Part shown: piece by piece, positions 15,202-23,656 of the stretch
How the letters are laid out: each line of letters opens with the position of its first letter
How positions within the stretch are numbered: position 1 is the stretch's first letter
The notes under the pieces: model-generated
Seen by the model: only the letters and a program-made list of their open reading frames with translations
Told to the model about the DNA's origin: nothing
Database searches by the model: none
Position numbers and translations under genes: made by a program
NCBI RefSeq assembly: GCF_001651875.1
Contig: NZ_LNQB01000086.1
Coordinates: 1 to 41,989 of the forward strand
Direction of reading: 5' to 3'
DNA length: 41,989 nucleotides
Source of the DNA: Sinorhizobium saheli
Lineage (GTDB): Bacteria; Pseudomonadota; Alphaproteobacteria; Rhizobiales; Rhizobiaceae

Positions 15202-16128
15202 ATGACCCGCTTCATTCGTAACATCGCGGCGCTCGCGAAACCCGAGGTGACCTATGGCGTCGATGCGGCGCCGACCGGCGCGGCAAACGCCATGCTGCTC
15301 GTCAACGCCCGCATTGATCCGCTGCTTGGCGAAGAGGTCAATCGCGAACTGACCCTACCTTATATGGGCCACCAGGGCGCGATCCTCGTTGGCGACTATG
15401 TGCGCATGACCGCCGAGCTCGAGATAGCCGGATCTGGCGCGGCCGGCACGGCTCCGGCAGGCGGCGTTCTCCTCCGGGCCTGCGGCATGAGCGAGACCAT
15501 CACGGCCGGCGTCGACGTGAAATATGCGCCGGTGTCGTCTCTGCAGGAGTCGGCGTCGATCTACTTCAACCTGGATGGCGTGCTCCACAAGATGCTCGGC
15601 GTTCGCGGTACGCTTACGGCGAACCTGACGCCGCGCCAGATCCCGCGCTTCGCCTTGACGCTCACTGGCCTTCTCGGGCCGATCGCCGACACGGTGCTGC
15701 CGGTTGTCGATCTTACCAAGTTCATCAAGCCGGTCCCGGTCAACAAGGTCAACACGACGTTCTCACTGCACGGCCATGCCGGCGCCTGCGAAGGCGTCAC
15801 CTTCGACCTCGGCAACCAGATCGAGCCGCGCATGCTGATCGGCCAGGAGAAGATCGAGCACGTCGACCGCGTGATGACCGGCAACGCGATCTTCGAGGCG
15901 ACGAACCTCGCCGGCAAGAACTGGTTCCAGACGGCGCTCGCCCACACCACCGGCGTGCTCGCCGCCCAGCATGGGACCGTCGCCGGCAACATCGTGAAGT
16001 TCGATGCGCCCGCCGTTCAGATCGGCCGGCCGACCTACGGCGAGACCCAGAAGATCGTCAACAACAGCCTGCCGCTGATGTTCACGCCCGCCGCCGGCAA
16101 CGACGAGTTCACCATCACCTTCCAGTGA
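15202..16128 (+). CDS. phage tail tube protein
   Basis: A 308-residue structural protein that would polymerise into the inner tube of a long non-contractile tail. It begins IRNIAALAKPEVTYGVD and is beta-rich throughout (GTLTANLTPRQIPRFALTLTG). It lies directly before a chaperone pair with a frameshift site and a tape-measure gene, the invariant order of siphovirus tails. Length is ordinary for the family and there is no damage. Without head and baseplate genes it can have no use in particle formation in this genome, unless helped by another prophage. Confidence 0.8.
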   Translation: MTRFIRNIAALAKPEVTYGVDAAPTGAANAMLLVNARIDPLLGEEVNRELTLPYMGHQGAILVGDYVRMTAELEIAGSGAAGTAPAGGVLLRACGMSETITAGVDVKYAPVSSLQESASIYFNLDGVLHKMLGVRGTLTANLTPRQIPRFALTLTGLLGPIADTVLPVVDLTKFIKPVPVNKVNTTFSLHGHAGACEGVTFDLGNQIEPRMLIGQEKIEHVDRVMTGNAIFEATNLAGKNWFQTALAHTTGVLAAQHGTVAGNIVKFDAPAVQIGRPTYGETQKIVNNSLPLMFTPAAGNDEFTITFQ

Positions 16129-16176
16129 GGCGGCGTTCTGCCGCCTTCAAAGCCCCTTTGAAACGAGGAAAACCCC

Positions 16177-16590
16177 ATGTTCAAACTTGTCCAGAACCTG
16201 ACCTGCTGGTGGCCGGTGAAGGTTTCCGAGCCTGATCCGAACAATCCCGGCAAGTTCATCGAGCACACCTTTGAGGCCGAACTGCAGATCCTCGATCGGG
16301 AGGAGAGCCAGAAGGTCGAAGAGGAGCGCAAGGCTCTGCTGAAGCAGGCCGCCGACGATCCGAGCGACGAAAACCTTGCGAAGATCGAGAAGCTGCTCGA
16401 CGCGCACGACCAGATGGCTTTCCGCCGGGTGCTCAAGAACTGGCGCGGGCTGATCGACGAAACCGACCAGCCGATCCCCTTCAATGATCAGACCTTCCTT
16501 GCCGTCGTGAAACACGAACGCGTCCGGCGGGGACTGAACGCCGCCTACCAGGAGGCGATCTCGGGCGACAAGGCCCGCCTGGGAAACTGA
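16177..16590 (+). CDS. phage tail assembly chaperone (lambda gpG-like)
   Basis: A 137-residue protein, rich in charged residues (ILDREESQKVEEERKALLKQ), in the position of lambda gpG between the tube and tape-measure genes. Its last codons are GGA AAC TGA, and the heptamer GGGAAAC is a canonical -1 slippery site. Most ribosomes would stop here; a fraction would shift and make the longer chaperone (see 16587-16961). The tail chaperone pair holds the tape measure protein during tube assembly. Confidence 0.8.
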   Translation: MFKLVQNLTCWWPVKVSEPDPNNPGKFIEHTFEAELQILDREESQKVEEERKALLKQAADDPSDENLAKIEKLLDAHDQMAFRRVLKNWRGLIDETDQPIPFNDQTFLAVVKHERVRRGLNAAYQEAISGDKARLGN

Positions 16591-16632
16591 AGGCAGCAGC
16601 CGAGGCCTGGGCTCACGGCAGGACCGGCTGCT
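16581..16632 (+). promoter_or_regulatory. programmed -1 ribosomal frameshift signal
   Basis: Slippery heptamer G GGA AAC (16581-16587) is in the right phase, immediately before the stop TGA. Seven bases later a stem begins: AGCAGCCG (16595-16602) pairs perfectly with CGGCTGCT (16625-16632), with a possible inner CCTG/CAGG pair in the loop. Heptamer, phase, spacing and stem all fit the known lambda G/GT mechanism (GGGAAAG in lambda). Confidence 0.85.
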
Positions 16633-16961
16633 CCGATCGTACCAAGCCCGCCGTGCTCGACGACAAGATGCGGCGGGAATTTGAAAGCCTCCGGGTGAGC
16701 TTGAGGGCGCCCGAGGACGAGACTGACGAAGAGGGTGTCGTTTCGATCATGGCATGCAACTGGTCATCATTTATCGCCTTCCGCGCCTGCGAAACGCAGT
16801 GGCGGGTAGTCGCGACCATGGCCGGCCTCATCTGGATCGGCCTCGATTACACCGCCTGTCAGATCGTCCTCGAGCAGCTCGACGCGCCGGCGTACATCTT
16901 CGCCGACCTGCACGCGATGGAGGAAGCCGCGCTCCCGATCCTCAATGGAGTTGATGGCTGA
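16587..16961 (+). CDS. frameshift extension of the tail chaperone (gpGT-like, DUF1799-like region)
   Basis: This frame is open from the slippery site to 16961 and adds 124 residues to the 137-residue chaperone. It has no convincing start of its own: the first ATG at 16653 lacks a ribosome site. The part FIAFRACETQWRVVATMAGLIW followed by GLDYTACQIVLEQL resembles the DUF1799 family found after tail chaperones. Its stop overlaps the tape-measure start. Translation by -1 shifting is inferred from the signal at 16581-16632; if not shifted, the region would be silent. Confidence 0.65.
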   Translation: MKAAAEAWAHGRTGCSDRTKPAVLDDKMRREFESLRVSLRAPEDETDEEGVVSIMACNWSSFIAFRACETQWRVVATMAGLIWIGLDYTACQIVLEQLDAPAYIFADLHAMEEAALPILNGVDG

Positions 16962-17554
16962 TGGCGACACCGTTGAAACTCTCGATCGGCGTCAACATCG
17001 ACGCAGCCGGCGCCAAGAGTGGCGGTGCCTCCGCCCAGGCTGCCGTCGCGGCGATCGGGACCGAAGCCGAGCGCACCGCCACCAAGCTGCAGCGGCTCAT
17101 CAATTCCTCGGTCGGGCTGCATGATGGAGCCGCCAACAGAAATGTCCGCGAGTGGACCGGCGCGCTTGCTGCCGAAGGCATGGCGCTCGACAATCTCCGG
17201 GCCAAGTACAATCCGCTCTTCGGGGTCATCCGTCAGTACAAGCAGACGGTCACCGAGATCCGCACTGCCCACGCCCAGGGCGCGCTGTCCACGAACGAAA
17301 TGACGGCCGCTCTCAGCCGTCATCGGCAGGCAACGCTGGCTTCGATCGACGCGATCAAAGGTCGGAACCGGGCCATTCTGGAAGGTGCCGCCAATTCCAA
17401 TGCCGCTGGCGCAGTTGGTCCTGTGGCACGCGGCGCCCGTGGCTTCGAAACCGCGAACATCGCCGCGCAGTTCCAGGACATCGCCGTCACCTCGGCAAAT
17501 GGTGCATGTTCTCTCGGGAGATCGAGATACGCACGACAGACGCGCATTCAGTGA
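16961..17554 (+). pseudogene. tail tape-measure gene, truncated after about 180 codons
   Basis: The first 180 or so residues (LKLSIGVNIDAAGAKSGG, then the helical region to ANIAAQFQDIAVTSA) are the N-terminus of a tape-measure protein, normally 700 to over 1,000 residues. The usual continuation after DIAVTSA is lost. The frame runs a few codons into foreign sequence and stops at 17554. The junction lies near 17495-17510. It cannot make a functional tape measure. Confidence 0.75.
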
Positions 17555-17826
17555 TCGAACGGGCCAGCGGCAAGAGGGTGAACAGCCCGGGCTCTGTTAG
17601 CATCGGGGATCACGTATGGGTGGGGCTCGGCGCGATCATCAGCAAAGGGTCATCCGTCCCAGCGGATAGCATCGTTGGTGCTATGTCCTTCGTGAACGGC
17701 AAGTTCGATGAGGAAGGAACAGTCATCGCTGGTGTGCCTGCCAAAGTCATCAAGAGAGGCGTGACATGGAGCCGTGTCCGAAAGAAGAGATTCTCTCCTG
17801 AAGAGATGGACGGCTGGAAGTCATGA
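17500..17826 (+). pseudogene. 3' fragment of a hexapeptide-repeat acyltransferase
   Basis: In the frame ending at 17826 the sequence reads MFSREIEIRTTDAHSV, then VSIGDHVWVGLGAIISKGSS and AGVPAKVIKRG. These are the hallmarks of left-handed beta-helix acetyltransferases that modify surface sugars. Only the C-terminal third is present; the 5' part is gone at the same point where the tape-measure gene breaks. Acetyltransferases are known cargo in the late region of temperate phages, where they alter O-antigen, so it may be former phage cargo; it could also be a host gene cut by the deletion. Confidence 0.7.
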
Positions 17827-17905
17827 GCTTGGGATGTAGCCTTCCCGAAGAGGAGCTAGCCACAAATTCAGCCTTTGAGGTGGCCTCAGGGATATTTTGA
17901 GGGTG

Positions 17906-17957
17906 ATTTTGACAGGCTAGCCGGAGAATCCATTTTTCCGGTTTTCGCTGTCAAAAT
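17906..17957. repeat. 10-bp inverted repeat, candidate right end of the prophage
   Basis: ATTTTGACAG (17906-17915) is the exact complement of CTGTCAAAAT (17948-17957). Each arm is followed inward by CCGG. The same TTTGACAG...CCGG pattern occurs at the left (9964 and 10080). On the minus strand from 17955 inward the order TTTGACAG, CCGGAA, AA, TCCGG closely mirrors that from 9964 inward. No target duplication is evident. Confidence 0.5.
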
Positions 17958-18065
17958 TCCGGAAATTCGCGGCGCGCTACAACGTGCTTCGGCTTCCGAA
18001 ATCATCTTCTCGGCAACGAGATTGAGAAGCCGGAACAGACTTTCGCGGGCTTGACAGGGGACGTG

Positions 18066-18142
18066 TGGTAGCGGAGGAGGGATTCGAACCCCCGACACAA
18101 GGATTATGATTCCTCTGCTCTAACCTACTGAGCTACTCCGCC
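18066..18142 (-). tRNA. tRNA-Met (CAT), elongator type
   Basis: The minus strand folds as a full cloverleaf: acceptor GGCGGAG/CTCCGCT, D-arm GCTC...GAGC, anticodon arm GAGGA-ATCATAA-TCCTT with anticodon CAT, T-arm GGGGG-TTCGAAT-CCCTC, discriminator A and an encoded CCA. The acceptor does not have the C1:A72 mismatch of initiator tRNA, so it is an elongator (or an Ile2 tRNA with modified C34, which is less likely). Its 3' end faces the prophage side. I found no duplicated 3' end near 7.4-10 kb. Confidence 0.95.
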
Positions 18143-18276
18143 GCCGGTGCCTTCGAGCTTCGTGAACGAAGCCCGTTTCGGCTGGTCGGGCGGCTTATAA
18201 GGTGCTGTTCCAGCTAGTGTCAAGCAAAGTCTGTCGGAAAATGTGAACTTTTCCAGAGGCTGCCGATCGCGCCCTG

Positions 18277-19473
18277 TCACGCGGCCGCAGGCGCTTCGAG
18301 GAGCGCCTTCAGGGCGGCCTCGGCGCGGGGTTCGCGCTCGGACTTGCGGATGAAGCCGCCGCCATAGACGCGGGCGTCGTCGCCGGGGGCGGAATAGAGC
18401 GCGCAGGCCTGGCCGGGGGCGACGCCCGCCTCGCCTTCGAGGAGTTCGACATAGATTCCTTCGGCGTCGCTCCTCAAGACGGCCGGCGCCGGCTGGCGGG
18501 TGGAGCGCACCTTGGCGAAGCAGTCGAAGCCGCGCGCCGCCGCCGCATCGAGTTCCTCGTCGCCGAGCCAGTTGACGTCGCGCAGATAGACGCGGCGCGT
18601 CTCCAGCGCCTCCTTCGGCCCGACGATGACGCGGCGCGAGCGGGCGTCGAGATAGACGACATAGAGCGGCTCGCCGGTCGCGACGCCGATGCCGCGCCGC
18701 TGGCCGATCGTGTAGTGCAGGATGCCCTCATGCGTGCCGAGCACCCGCCCGTCGAGATGGACGATCTCGCCGGCAAGCGCGGCATTCGGCTTCAGTTTCG
18801 AGACGATGTCGCTGTACTTGCCCTGCGGCACGAAACAGATGTCCTGGCTGTCCGCCTTCCTGGCGACCACCAGGCCCATTTCCTCGGCAAGCCGCCGCGT
18901 CTCGGCCTTCGGAAGGCCGCCGAGCGGAAAGCGCAGGTAGTCGATCTGCTCCTGCGTCGTCGCGAAGAGGAAATAGCTCTGGTCGCGCTCGGCGTCGGCC
19001 GGCCGGTAGAGCGCGCGCTGGCCGGCATAGCGCGGGTCCGGGCTCGGGCGCGAGCGGATGTAGTGGCCGGTCGCGAGCGCGTCGGCGCCGAGCTCCCTGG
19101 CGGTCGCGAGCAGGTCGGCGAACTTGACCGTCTGGTTGCAGGCGACGCACGGGATCGGCGTCTCGCCGGCGACATAGCTCTCGGCAAAGGGATTGATCAC
19201 CGTCTCGCGGAAGCGCGCCTCATAATCGAGCACATAATGCGGGATGCCGAGGGTCTCGCAGACGCGGCGCGCATCGTCGATGTCCTGGCCGGCGCAGCAG
19301 GAGCCGGCCCGGTGGACGGCCGCGCCATGATCGTAGAGCTGCAGCGTGATGCCGAGAACGTCGTAGCCCTCGCGTTTGAGCAGGCCGGCCACGACGGAGG
19401 AATCGACGCCGCCGGACATGGCGACGACGACGCGCGTATCTTCTGGCTTGCGGTCAAAATCGAGACTGTTCAC
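18277..19473 (-). CDS. mnmA: tRNA-specific 2-thiouridylase MnmA
   Basis: A 398-residue cytoplasmic enzyme that makes 2-thiouridine at position 34 of tRNA-Lys, -Glu and -Gln, using ATP and a persulfide relay. The start is the GTG at 19473 ([20 protein letters not shown]). The PP-loop reads SGGVDSSV, the N-terminal catalytic region includes [10 protein letters not shown], and [17 protein letters not shown] lies in the tRNA-binding part; the C-terminal beta-barrel is complete. The Cys of CVACNQ is the expected first catalytic cysteine. It is followed by a 134-bp gap to the tRNA-Met gene on the same strand. Confidence 0.95.
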   Translation of the reverse strand: MNSLDFDRKPEDTRVVVAMSGGVDSSVVAGLLKREGYDVLGITLQLYDHGAAVHRAGSCCAGQDIDDARRVCETLGIPHYVLDYEARFRETVINPFAESYVAGETPIPCVACNQTVKFADLLATARELGADALATGHYIRSRPSPDPRYAGQRALYRPADAERDQSYFLFATTQEQIDYLRFPLGGLPKAETRRLAEEMGLVVARKADSQDICFVPQGKYSDIVSKLKPNAALAGEIVHLDGRVLGTHEGILHYTIGQRRGIGVATGEPLYVVYLDARSRRVIVGPKEALETRRVYLRDVNWLGDEELDAAAARGFDCFAKVRSTRQPAPAVLRSDAEGIYVELLEGEAGVAPGQACALYSAPGDDARVYGGGFIRKSEREPRAEAALKALLEAPAAA

Positions 19474-19648
19474 GGGATCCAATCCGGCATCCGGGCAGGG
19501 CCACCCGCCTCTACCCTGTTTCACGCGTTCGGCCGCGGGCGAAAAAGCGGCCCCGGCGGCAATTCCTACGGCTTTCCGTGGCGCGACATATAGAAACTTG
19601 CGCTCATTCCGGCAAGTGCGGCGCGCTCCGCCTCTTGCGCTCCGGCCG

Positions 19649-20395
19649 TCAGATCAGTTTCATCCGCATCGCCCGGGCGATCGCCTGCATGCGGTTGACG
19701 GCGTCGAGCTTGCGGGTCGCGCTCTTGAAATAGCTGCCGACCGTATAGGCCGATATGCCGAGGATGATCGCGATCTCGTCGCTGCTCTTGCCGGCGGCCG
19801 CCCAGCGCAGGCACTCGATCTCGCGGCTCGACAGCTTTTCCCGCACCGCCGTGCCGGCGTCGAAGGTGCGCTCGAGGCATTCGAAAAGCTGCACCAGGGT
19901 GAGATAGAGCGTCGCCCGCTCCACCCCCTTGGGCTCGTCGCGCCTGCCCGAAAGCACGGCGACGAACGGCTCGCCATAGGTCGTGTGCAGCAGCACCGCG
20001 AAATGGCGCGCCATGTCGGGATGCGGCTGGAGGTGGCGGACCGGCGCCTTGCCCGCGCCCTTCAGCGCCGGCTCCAAAAGCTCGGCGCCGCCCGCGACGG
20101 GGAGCTTCGTCTGGCGCAGGCGCTCCACCAGCACGCTCGCCTGGAAAGTCTCCCCGGCATCGTATTGGCGCACCAGTTCGGCCGGCCAGTTGCTGAGCAC
20201 GAGGCGCTCGGAGAAGCGCTGCTCATCCGCCAAGGGCAGCCGCGCGATCAGGAAATGCGCGAAGTCGTAGCGCTTGATCAGCCGCCGCATCAGATGGAGA
20301 AGCTCGTATTCCGTGCGCACCGATGCGGGATCGATTTCTAAAAGAGCGCCCGCGTCGGCCTCGCGCCGCTCAGCCTGCTCGTTCAATTCCTTCAT
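19649..20395 (-). CDS. LuxR-family transcriptional regulator
   Basis: A 248-residue protein with an autoinducer-binding-like N-terminal domain (about residues 20-160) and a C-terminal Lux[24 protein letters not shown] followed by [24 protein letters not shown] chose the ATG at 20395; an ATG at 20407 is also possible. There is no LuxI-type synthase nearby, so it is an orphan (solo) LuxR, several of which occur in Sinorhizobium. The ligand domain does not show the full set of acyl-homoserine-lactone contact residues I would expect (W/Y/D pattern unclear), so it may bind something else or nothing. Confidence 0.85.
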   Translation of the reverse strand: MKELNEQAERREADAGALLEIDPASVRTEYELLHLMRRLIKRYDFAHFLIARLPLADEQRFSERLVLSNWPAELVRQYDAGETFQASVLVERLRQTKLPVAGGAELLEPALKGAGKAPVRHLQPHPDMARHFAVLLHTTYGEPFVAVLSGRRDEPKGVERATLYLTLVQLFECLERTFDAGTAVREKLSSREIECLRWAAAGKSSDEIAIILGISAYTVGSYFKSATRKLDAVNRMQAIARAMRMKLI

Positions 20396-20904
20396 TCCGG
20401 TCACCATGCTGCCGGCGCTGCCGCCGGCGTCAAATCGGCTCCCGGACACCTGATGACGCGGCACCTGCGCCGCCGGTGCGGCTCGCAAAGGTTGCGCCAC
20501 GACCGCAAGTGCGGTCCCTAGGGTGAAATCCGGGAGCGTATACATGGGCGCTCGTTCTGCTATCCGGCGCCTCGCTATCGGGAATTCCAGTCGAAGCGAA
20601 ATGTGGTAATTGCAAGGCCCCCTGCGGCGCCGCGCGTCTCGTCAGATGCGCAAAGGGCGCGGTCACACTTTGAATTGCTGCATGTCTTCGCCCTTCAATC
20701 GCGGTCGATTCAAGGGAAATGCAGTGACGAAGACTTCTGAAATCAGAGGCTTTTCTTCGCCGGCGCGCCGCAAGGCGCAGAACGTGCCCGGAACATCGAA
20801 GTCGATCAAATGATGATCAAATCGTTACCGGCCGCTTAGGCAAATATTAAATGTGGCAAGCTAAGGTCGCAGCCATATGGTCTTGAGTTTGTGTAGAGAG
20901 TCCC
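20396..20904. other. 509-bp divergent control region between the luxR-type gene and sciP
   Basis: No gene is supported. The stretch 20790-20870 is A/T-rich (CAAATGATGATCAAATCG, CAAATATTAAATGTGG) and is the likely place of the sciP promoter. I found no full TTAA-N7-TTAA box. Confidence 0.45.
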
Positions 20905-21180
20905 ATGACCGAAATGATGCGTCCACGCGTGAAATATGTCATCGGTCCCGATGGCAGTCCTTTGACGATCGCGGATCTGCCGCCGGCCAATACCCGGCGC
21001 TGGGTGATCCGCAGAAAGGCTGAAGTCGTCGCAGCCGTGCGCGGTGGTCTTTTGAGCCTCGAAGAGGCCTGCGAGCGTTACGCTCTCACCGTCGAGGAAT
21101 TCCTCTCCTGGCAATCTTCCATCAACGATCACGGCCTCGCCGGCCTGCGCACCACGCGCATCCAGCAGTACCGCCACTGA
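20905..21180 (+). CDS. sciP: SciP, CtrA-inhibitory protein (DUF1153)
   Basis: A 91-residue DNA-binding protein. The sequence VKYVIGPDGSPLTIADLPP followed by RWVIRRKAEVVAAVRGGLLS and LEEACERYALTVEEFLSWQ is the hallmark of the DUF1153/SciP family. In Caulobacter SciP accumulates in G1, binds DNA or CtrA and prevents CtrA from recruiting RNA polymerase. Here it is 1.6 kb from ctrA, with fliJ-like and a small acetyltransferase between, so the activator and its inhibitor are neighbours. A clear terminator follows. Confidence 0.93.
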   Translation: MTEMMRPRVKYVIGPDGSPLTIADLPPANTRRWVIRRKAEVVAAVRGGLLSLEEACERYALTVEEFLSWQSSINDHGLAGLRTTRIQQYRH

Positions 21181-21205
21181 CCGACCCCCAACAGGGCCAT
21201 AGTTC

Positions 21206-21240
21206 GACCGGCGGCTCGGGACCTTCCGAGCCGCCGGTTT
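21206..21240 (+). terminator. terminator of sciP
   Basis: Long GC hairpin: ACCGGCGGCTCGG pairs with CCGAGCCGCCGGT around GACCTT, then TTCGTTT. Confidence 0.75.
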
Positions 21241-21442
21241 CGTTTCGGGGCGGAATGCGCTCGCAGGCGTTCGCGCCACCGCTCTATCTGCTTGTTTTGC
21301 CGCATTCGTGCGGCGTCGGGCCCGACTGATTGCAAAATGCTCCGAGAGCGAGGCGAATGCCGCCGGCTTGGTGCGCGACCGATCTTAAGGTTATGCTGCC
21401 TGGCGTCCCGCACGGACCATCCGTGCCAGCGAAGGAAGATCG

Positions 21443-21724
21443 ATGGATATCGCCACCGAGGAAAACAATGCGAAAGGCCGCTACGCGGCAACGCTCGACG
21501 GACACACGGGGGAAATGACCTATTCCAGGTCGTCGCCTCGCCTGATCATCGTCGACCATACATTCGTGCCGGACGCGCTGCGCGGCAAGGGCGTCGGCCA
21601 GGCCCTCGCCGCCCACGCGGTCGACGAGGCCCGCAAGGGCGGATGGAAGATCATTCCGCTCTGCCCCTTCATGCGCGCCCAGGTGGCGCGCCATCCGGAA
21701 TGGCAGGATGTGACAGAGGCCTGA
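21443..21724 (+). CDS. short GNAT-type N-acetyltransferase
   Basis: A 93-residue protein of the compact Yjdj-type acetyltransferase group. It carries the acetyl-CoA loop in RGKGVGQALAAHAVDEAR and ends with IIPLCPFMRAQVARHPEW, where the Cys-Pro-(F/Y) is typical of this subgroup. No N-terminal substrate domain is present. Its substrate is unknown. It is a monocistronic gene between sciP and the convergent fliJ-like gene; 21725-21846 holds nothing more. Confidence 0.85.
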   Translation: MDIATEENNAKGRYAATLDGHTGEMTYSRSSPRLIIVDHTFVPDALRGKGVGQALAAHAVDEARKGGWKIIPLCPFMRAQVARHPEWQDVTEA

Positions 21725-21846
21725 GAGACAGGGCCGCGGCGAGCGCCCTTTCGGCGGGAGGAGGGGCGCAGGCGTAAGCGCGGCGACGCGCCCCTGGGGC
21801 GCGGCCGTCGAAACTCAAACTCGGCGCCGAAGGCGCGGTCGCGCCT

Positions 21847-22197
21847 TCAGGCGCGCATGCGCGTCCCCGCGTCCCGCTCCTCCAGGGCTGCAGCCTTGGC
21901 ATATTCGGCCTGGACTTCCGCAAGCGCGAGCTCGGCCGCATCCTGCTGCGCCTTCAACTCGCGTATCGAGACCTGAAGGTTGTCGGCGCGCTGGCGGGCG
22001 GCCTTGGCGAAGGTGGGATAGGCGAAGTGGGCGGGATCGGAAATGCCGGATTTCTTTTCCTCGAAGACGATCTGGCTTTCCAGATCCTTGGTCATGCGCT
22101 CGAACTCGGCCATCATCAACTGAAGCTGGTTCAACTGGCGCTGCTTCTCCCGAACCTGAAATTCCTTCAGACGGACAAGGCTCTCACGTGCTTTCAT
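21847..22197 (-). CDS. fliJ: FliJ-like flagellar export chaperone
   Basis: A 116-residue protein that is helical throughout and predicted to form a coiled coil (SLVRLKEFQVREKQRQLNQ then the heptad pattern to ALAEVQAEYAKAAALEER). The start at 22197 has GGAG eight bases before it. FliJ binds the export ATPase FliI and escorts substrates. In alphaproteobacteria a FliJ gene is frequently divergent from ctrA, as here, and CtrA controls flagellar genes. The identification relies on length, coiled coil and position. Confidence 0.75.
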   Translation of the reverse strand: MKARESLVRLKEFQVREKQRQLNQLQLMMAEFERMTKDLESQIVFEEKKSGISDPAHFAYPTFAKAARQRADNLQVSIRELKAQQDAAELALAEVQAEYAKAAALEERDAGTRMRA

Positions 22198-22747
22198 ACG
22201 CAATACTCCGTGGATAGCGAGACCCCGGTTACTGATAGGGCGCGGGATGAGGAAAATGTGCACGGTTTCCAACCGCACCCCGCGCTCGACTTTCGAATCG
22301 ACCCGCCGCAAGTCCGGGTCGACTGAACCCGAAATCCGCCTGATCGAGCGCCGCTGCGCCGGCCCTCCAGGGGTCGGAAACAAAAATCGACCGCGGCATT
22401 AACAAATACCTACCGCTGGTAACCTTTCGTTTACGGGCATCGTTAATCATAGGGACGATGATTTAAGGCTCCGTAAATGCTGAAGCATGAAATGTGGCAC
22501 TTCGTGCATTTGCGAGTCAGAAGAGTCGGATAGCGGCATATCCTCATGTATCGCATGAAGAGCGCCATTTCAGATTCACCTTTGGAATCAGGAGACTGCT
22601 AAAAATATTTAACATTCTCGATACACCTTGCCAGAGTGAATCAGAATTTGTTAACCATTTGGTGGCAGCCTCCAAATCAGGCAACGACTGGATCCGTATC
22701 GCGTAAGGGGGCGACGGCAACCTTGGGCGGCGGAAAAGGGGAAGACT
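22198..22747. promoter_or_regulatory. ctrA / fliJ divergent control region
   Basis: 550 bp without a gene. Three GANTC sites (CcrM methylation targets) lie at 22573-22577, 22585-22589 and 22638-22642, and a CtrA half-site TTAACCAT lies at 22651-22658. GTTAATCAT at 22443-22451 and ATTAAC at 22399-22404 are further TTAA half-sites. In Caulobacter ctrA is controlled by CtrA itself and by the methylation state of a GANTC site in its promoter. A similar layout is likely here but the exact promoters are not identifiable by eye. Confidence 0.6.
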
Positions 22748-23449
22748 ATGCGGGTTCTACTGATCGAAGACGACAGCGCGACGGCTCAAAGCATTGAGCT
22801 CATGCTCAAGTCCGAGAGTTTCAACGTCTACACCACCGATCTCGGGGAAGAAGGCGTCGACCTCGGCAAGCTTTACGACTACGACATCATTCTTCTCGAC
22901 CTGAACCTGCCGGACATGTCCGGCTACGAGGTCCTGCGCACGCTGCGCCTGTCGAAGGTGAAGACCCCGATCCTCATTCTCTCCGGCATGGCCGGGATCG
23001 AAGACAAGGTGCGCGGCCTCGGCTTCGGCGCCGACGATTACATGACCAAGCCCTTCCACAAGGATGAGCTGGTGGCGCGCATTCACGCGATCGTCCGCCG
23101 CTCGAAGGGCCACGCCCAGTCGGTCATCGCCACCGGCGAGCTGATCGTCAACCTGGACGCCAAGACGGTTGAAGTCGGCGGCCAGCGCGTGCATCTGACC
23201 GGCAAGGAATATCAGATGCTGGAGCTGCTGTCGCTGCGCAAGGGCACGACGCTCACCAAGGAAATGTTCCTGAACCACCTCTATGGCGGCATGGACGAGC
23301 CGGAGTTGAAGATCATCGACGTCTTCATCTGCAAGCTGCGCAAGAAGCTCGCAAACGCCGCCGGCGGCGCCAACTACATCGAAACCGTCTGGGGTCGCGG
23401 CTATGTGCTGCGCGAGCCGGACGGCAGCGACTATCTCGAAACCGCCTGA
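22748..23449 (+). CDS. ctrA: cell-cycle master regulator CtrA
   Basis: A 233-residue OmpR-class response regulator. The receiver starts [20 protein letters not shown], with the phosphoacceptor Asp at 51 in [14 protein letters not shown] and Lys in MTKPFHKDE. The winged helix ends with [12 protein letters not shown]. CtrA controls division, motility and replication initiation and is phosphorylated through CckA-ChpT; the ChpT gene lies 0.8 kb downstream. The C-terminus (YLETA) ends with Ala, compatible with ClpXP-mediated removal. The gene is followed by a terminator. Confidence 0.97.
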   Translation: MRVLLIEDDSATAQSIELMLKSESFNVYTTDLGEEGVDLGKLYDYDIILLDLNLPDMSGYEVLRTLRLSKVKTPILILSGMAGIEDKVRGLGFGADDYMTKPFHKDELVARIHAIVRRSKGHAQSVIATGELIVNLDAKTVEVGGQRVHLTGKEYQMLELLSLRKGTTLTKEMFLNHLYGGMDEPELKIIDVFICKLRKKLANAAGGANYIETVWGRGYVLREPDGSDYLETA

Positions 23450-23513
23450 TTTCCTTGATCCCGGGCGCGCCGGCACCCCCCGCATCTGCCTCTCGCCCGA
23501 TCACAGCCTCGAG

Positions 23514-23540
23514 AACCCGCCTCCCCTGGGCGGGTTTTTT
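23514..23540 (+). terminator. terminator of ctrA
   Basis: AACCCGCC and GGCGGGTT arms around CCCTGG-type loop, then TTTTTTG. Confidence 0.85.
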
Positions 23541-23656
23541 GTTGTCCGGATCACATTCGGGGCGGATCGCGTTTCGGGCTGGCGCCTCGCACGTTAGAAT
23601 CGAAAAGGCCGCAGCATGGCCGCGGCCTCGTCGTCACTCCTGTTGCCGAAGCGGCG

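Larger units (their letters stand above)
9962..17957. mobile_element. Mu-like (transposable, siphovirus-tailed) prophage remnant, internally deleted
   Basis: The order repressor (leftward), Ner-like, small proteins, ParB-like, MuA-type transposase (rightward), then tail genes is that of B3/D3112/Mu-like transposable phages. A complete phage of this kind is usually near 35-40 kb; only about 8 kb remains. One deletion joins the transposase to a tail gene, and a second joins the tape-measure gene to an acyltransferase fragment. TTTGACAG motifs followed by CCGG occur near both proposed ends (9964, 10080 and 17908 on +; 17955 on -). The boundaries are uncertain, because no matching 5-bp target duplication could be found by eye. 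Confidence 0.7.

Noticed and set aside
15001..16961. A tailocin (phage-tail-like bacteriocin)
   Set aside because: Tape measure is truncated and no baseplate, fibre or lysis genes remain, so no tail particle could be built.
18066..18142. Integration site for the prophage at the tRNA 3' end
   Set aside because: No duplicated tRNA 3' end is found on the other side, and Mu-like phages insert by transposition, so the closeness is probably chance or relates to an older element.
22494..22706. A 70-codon rightward frame upstream of ctrA
   Set aside because: Composition is non-coding, and the region is filled with GANTC and TTAA control sites; there is no ribosome site.
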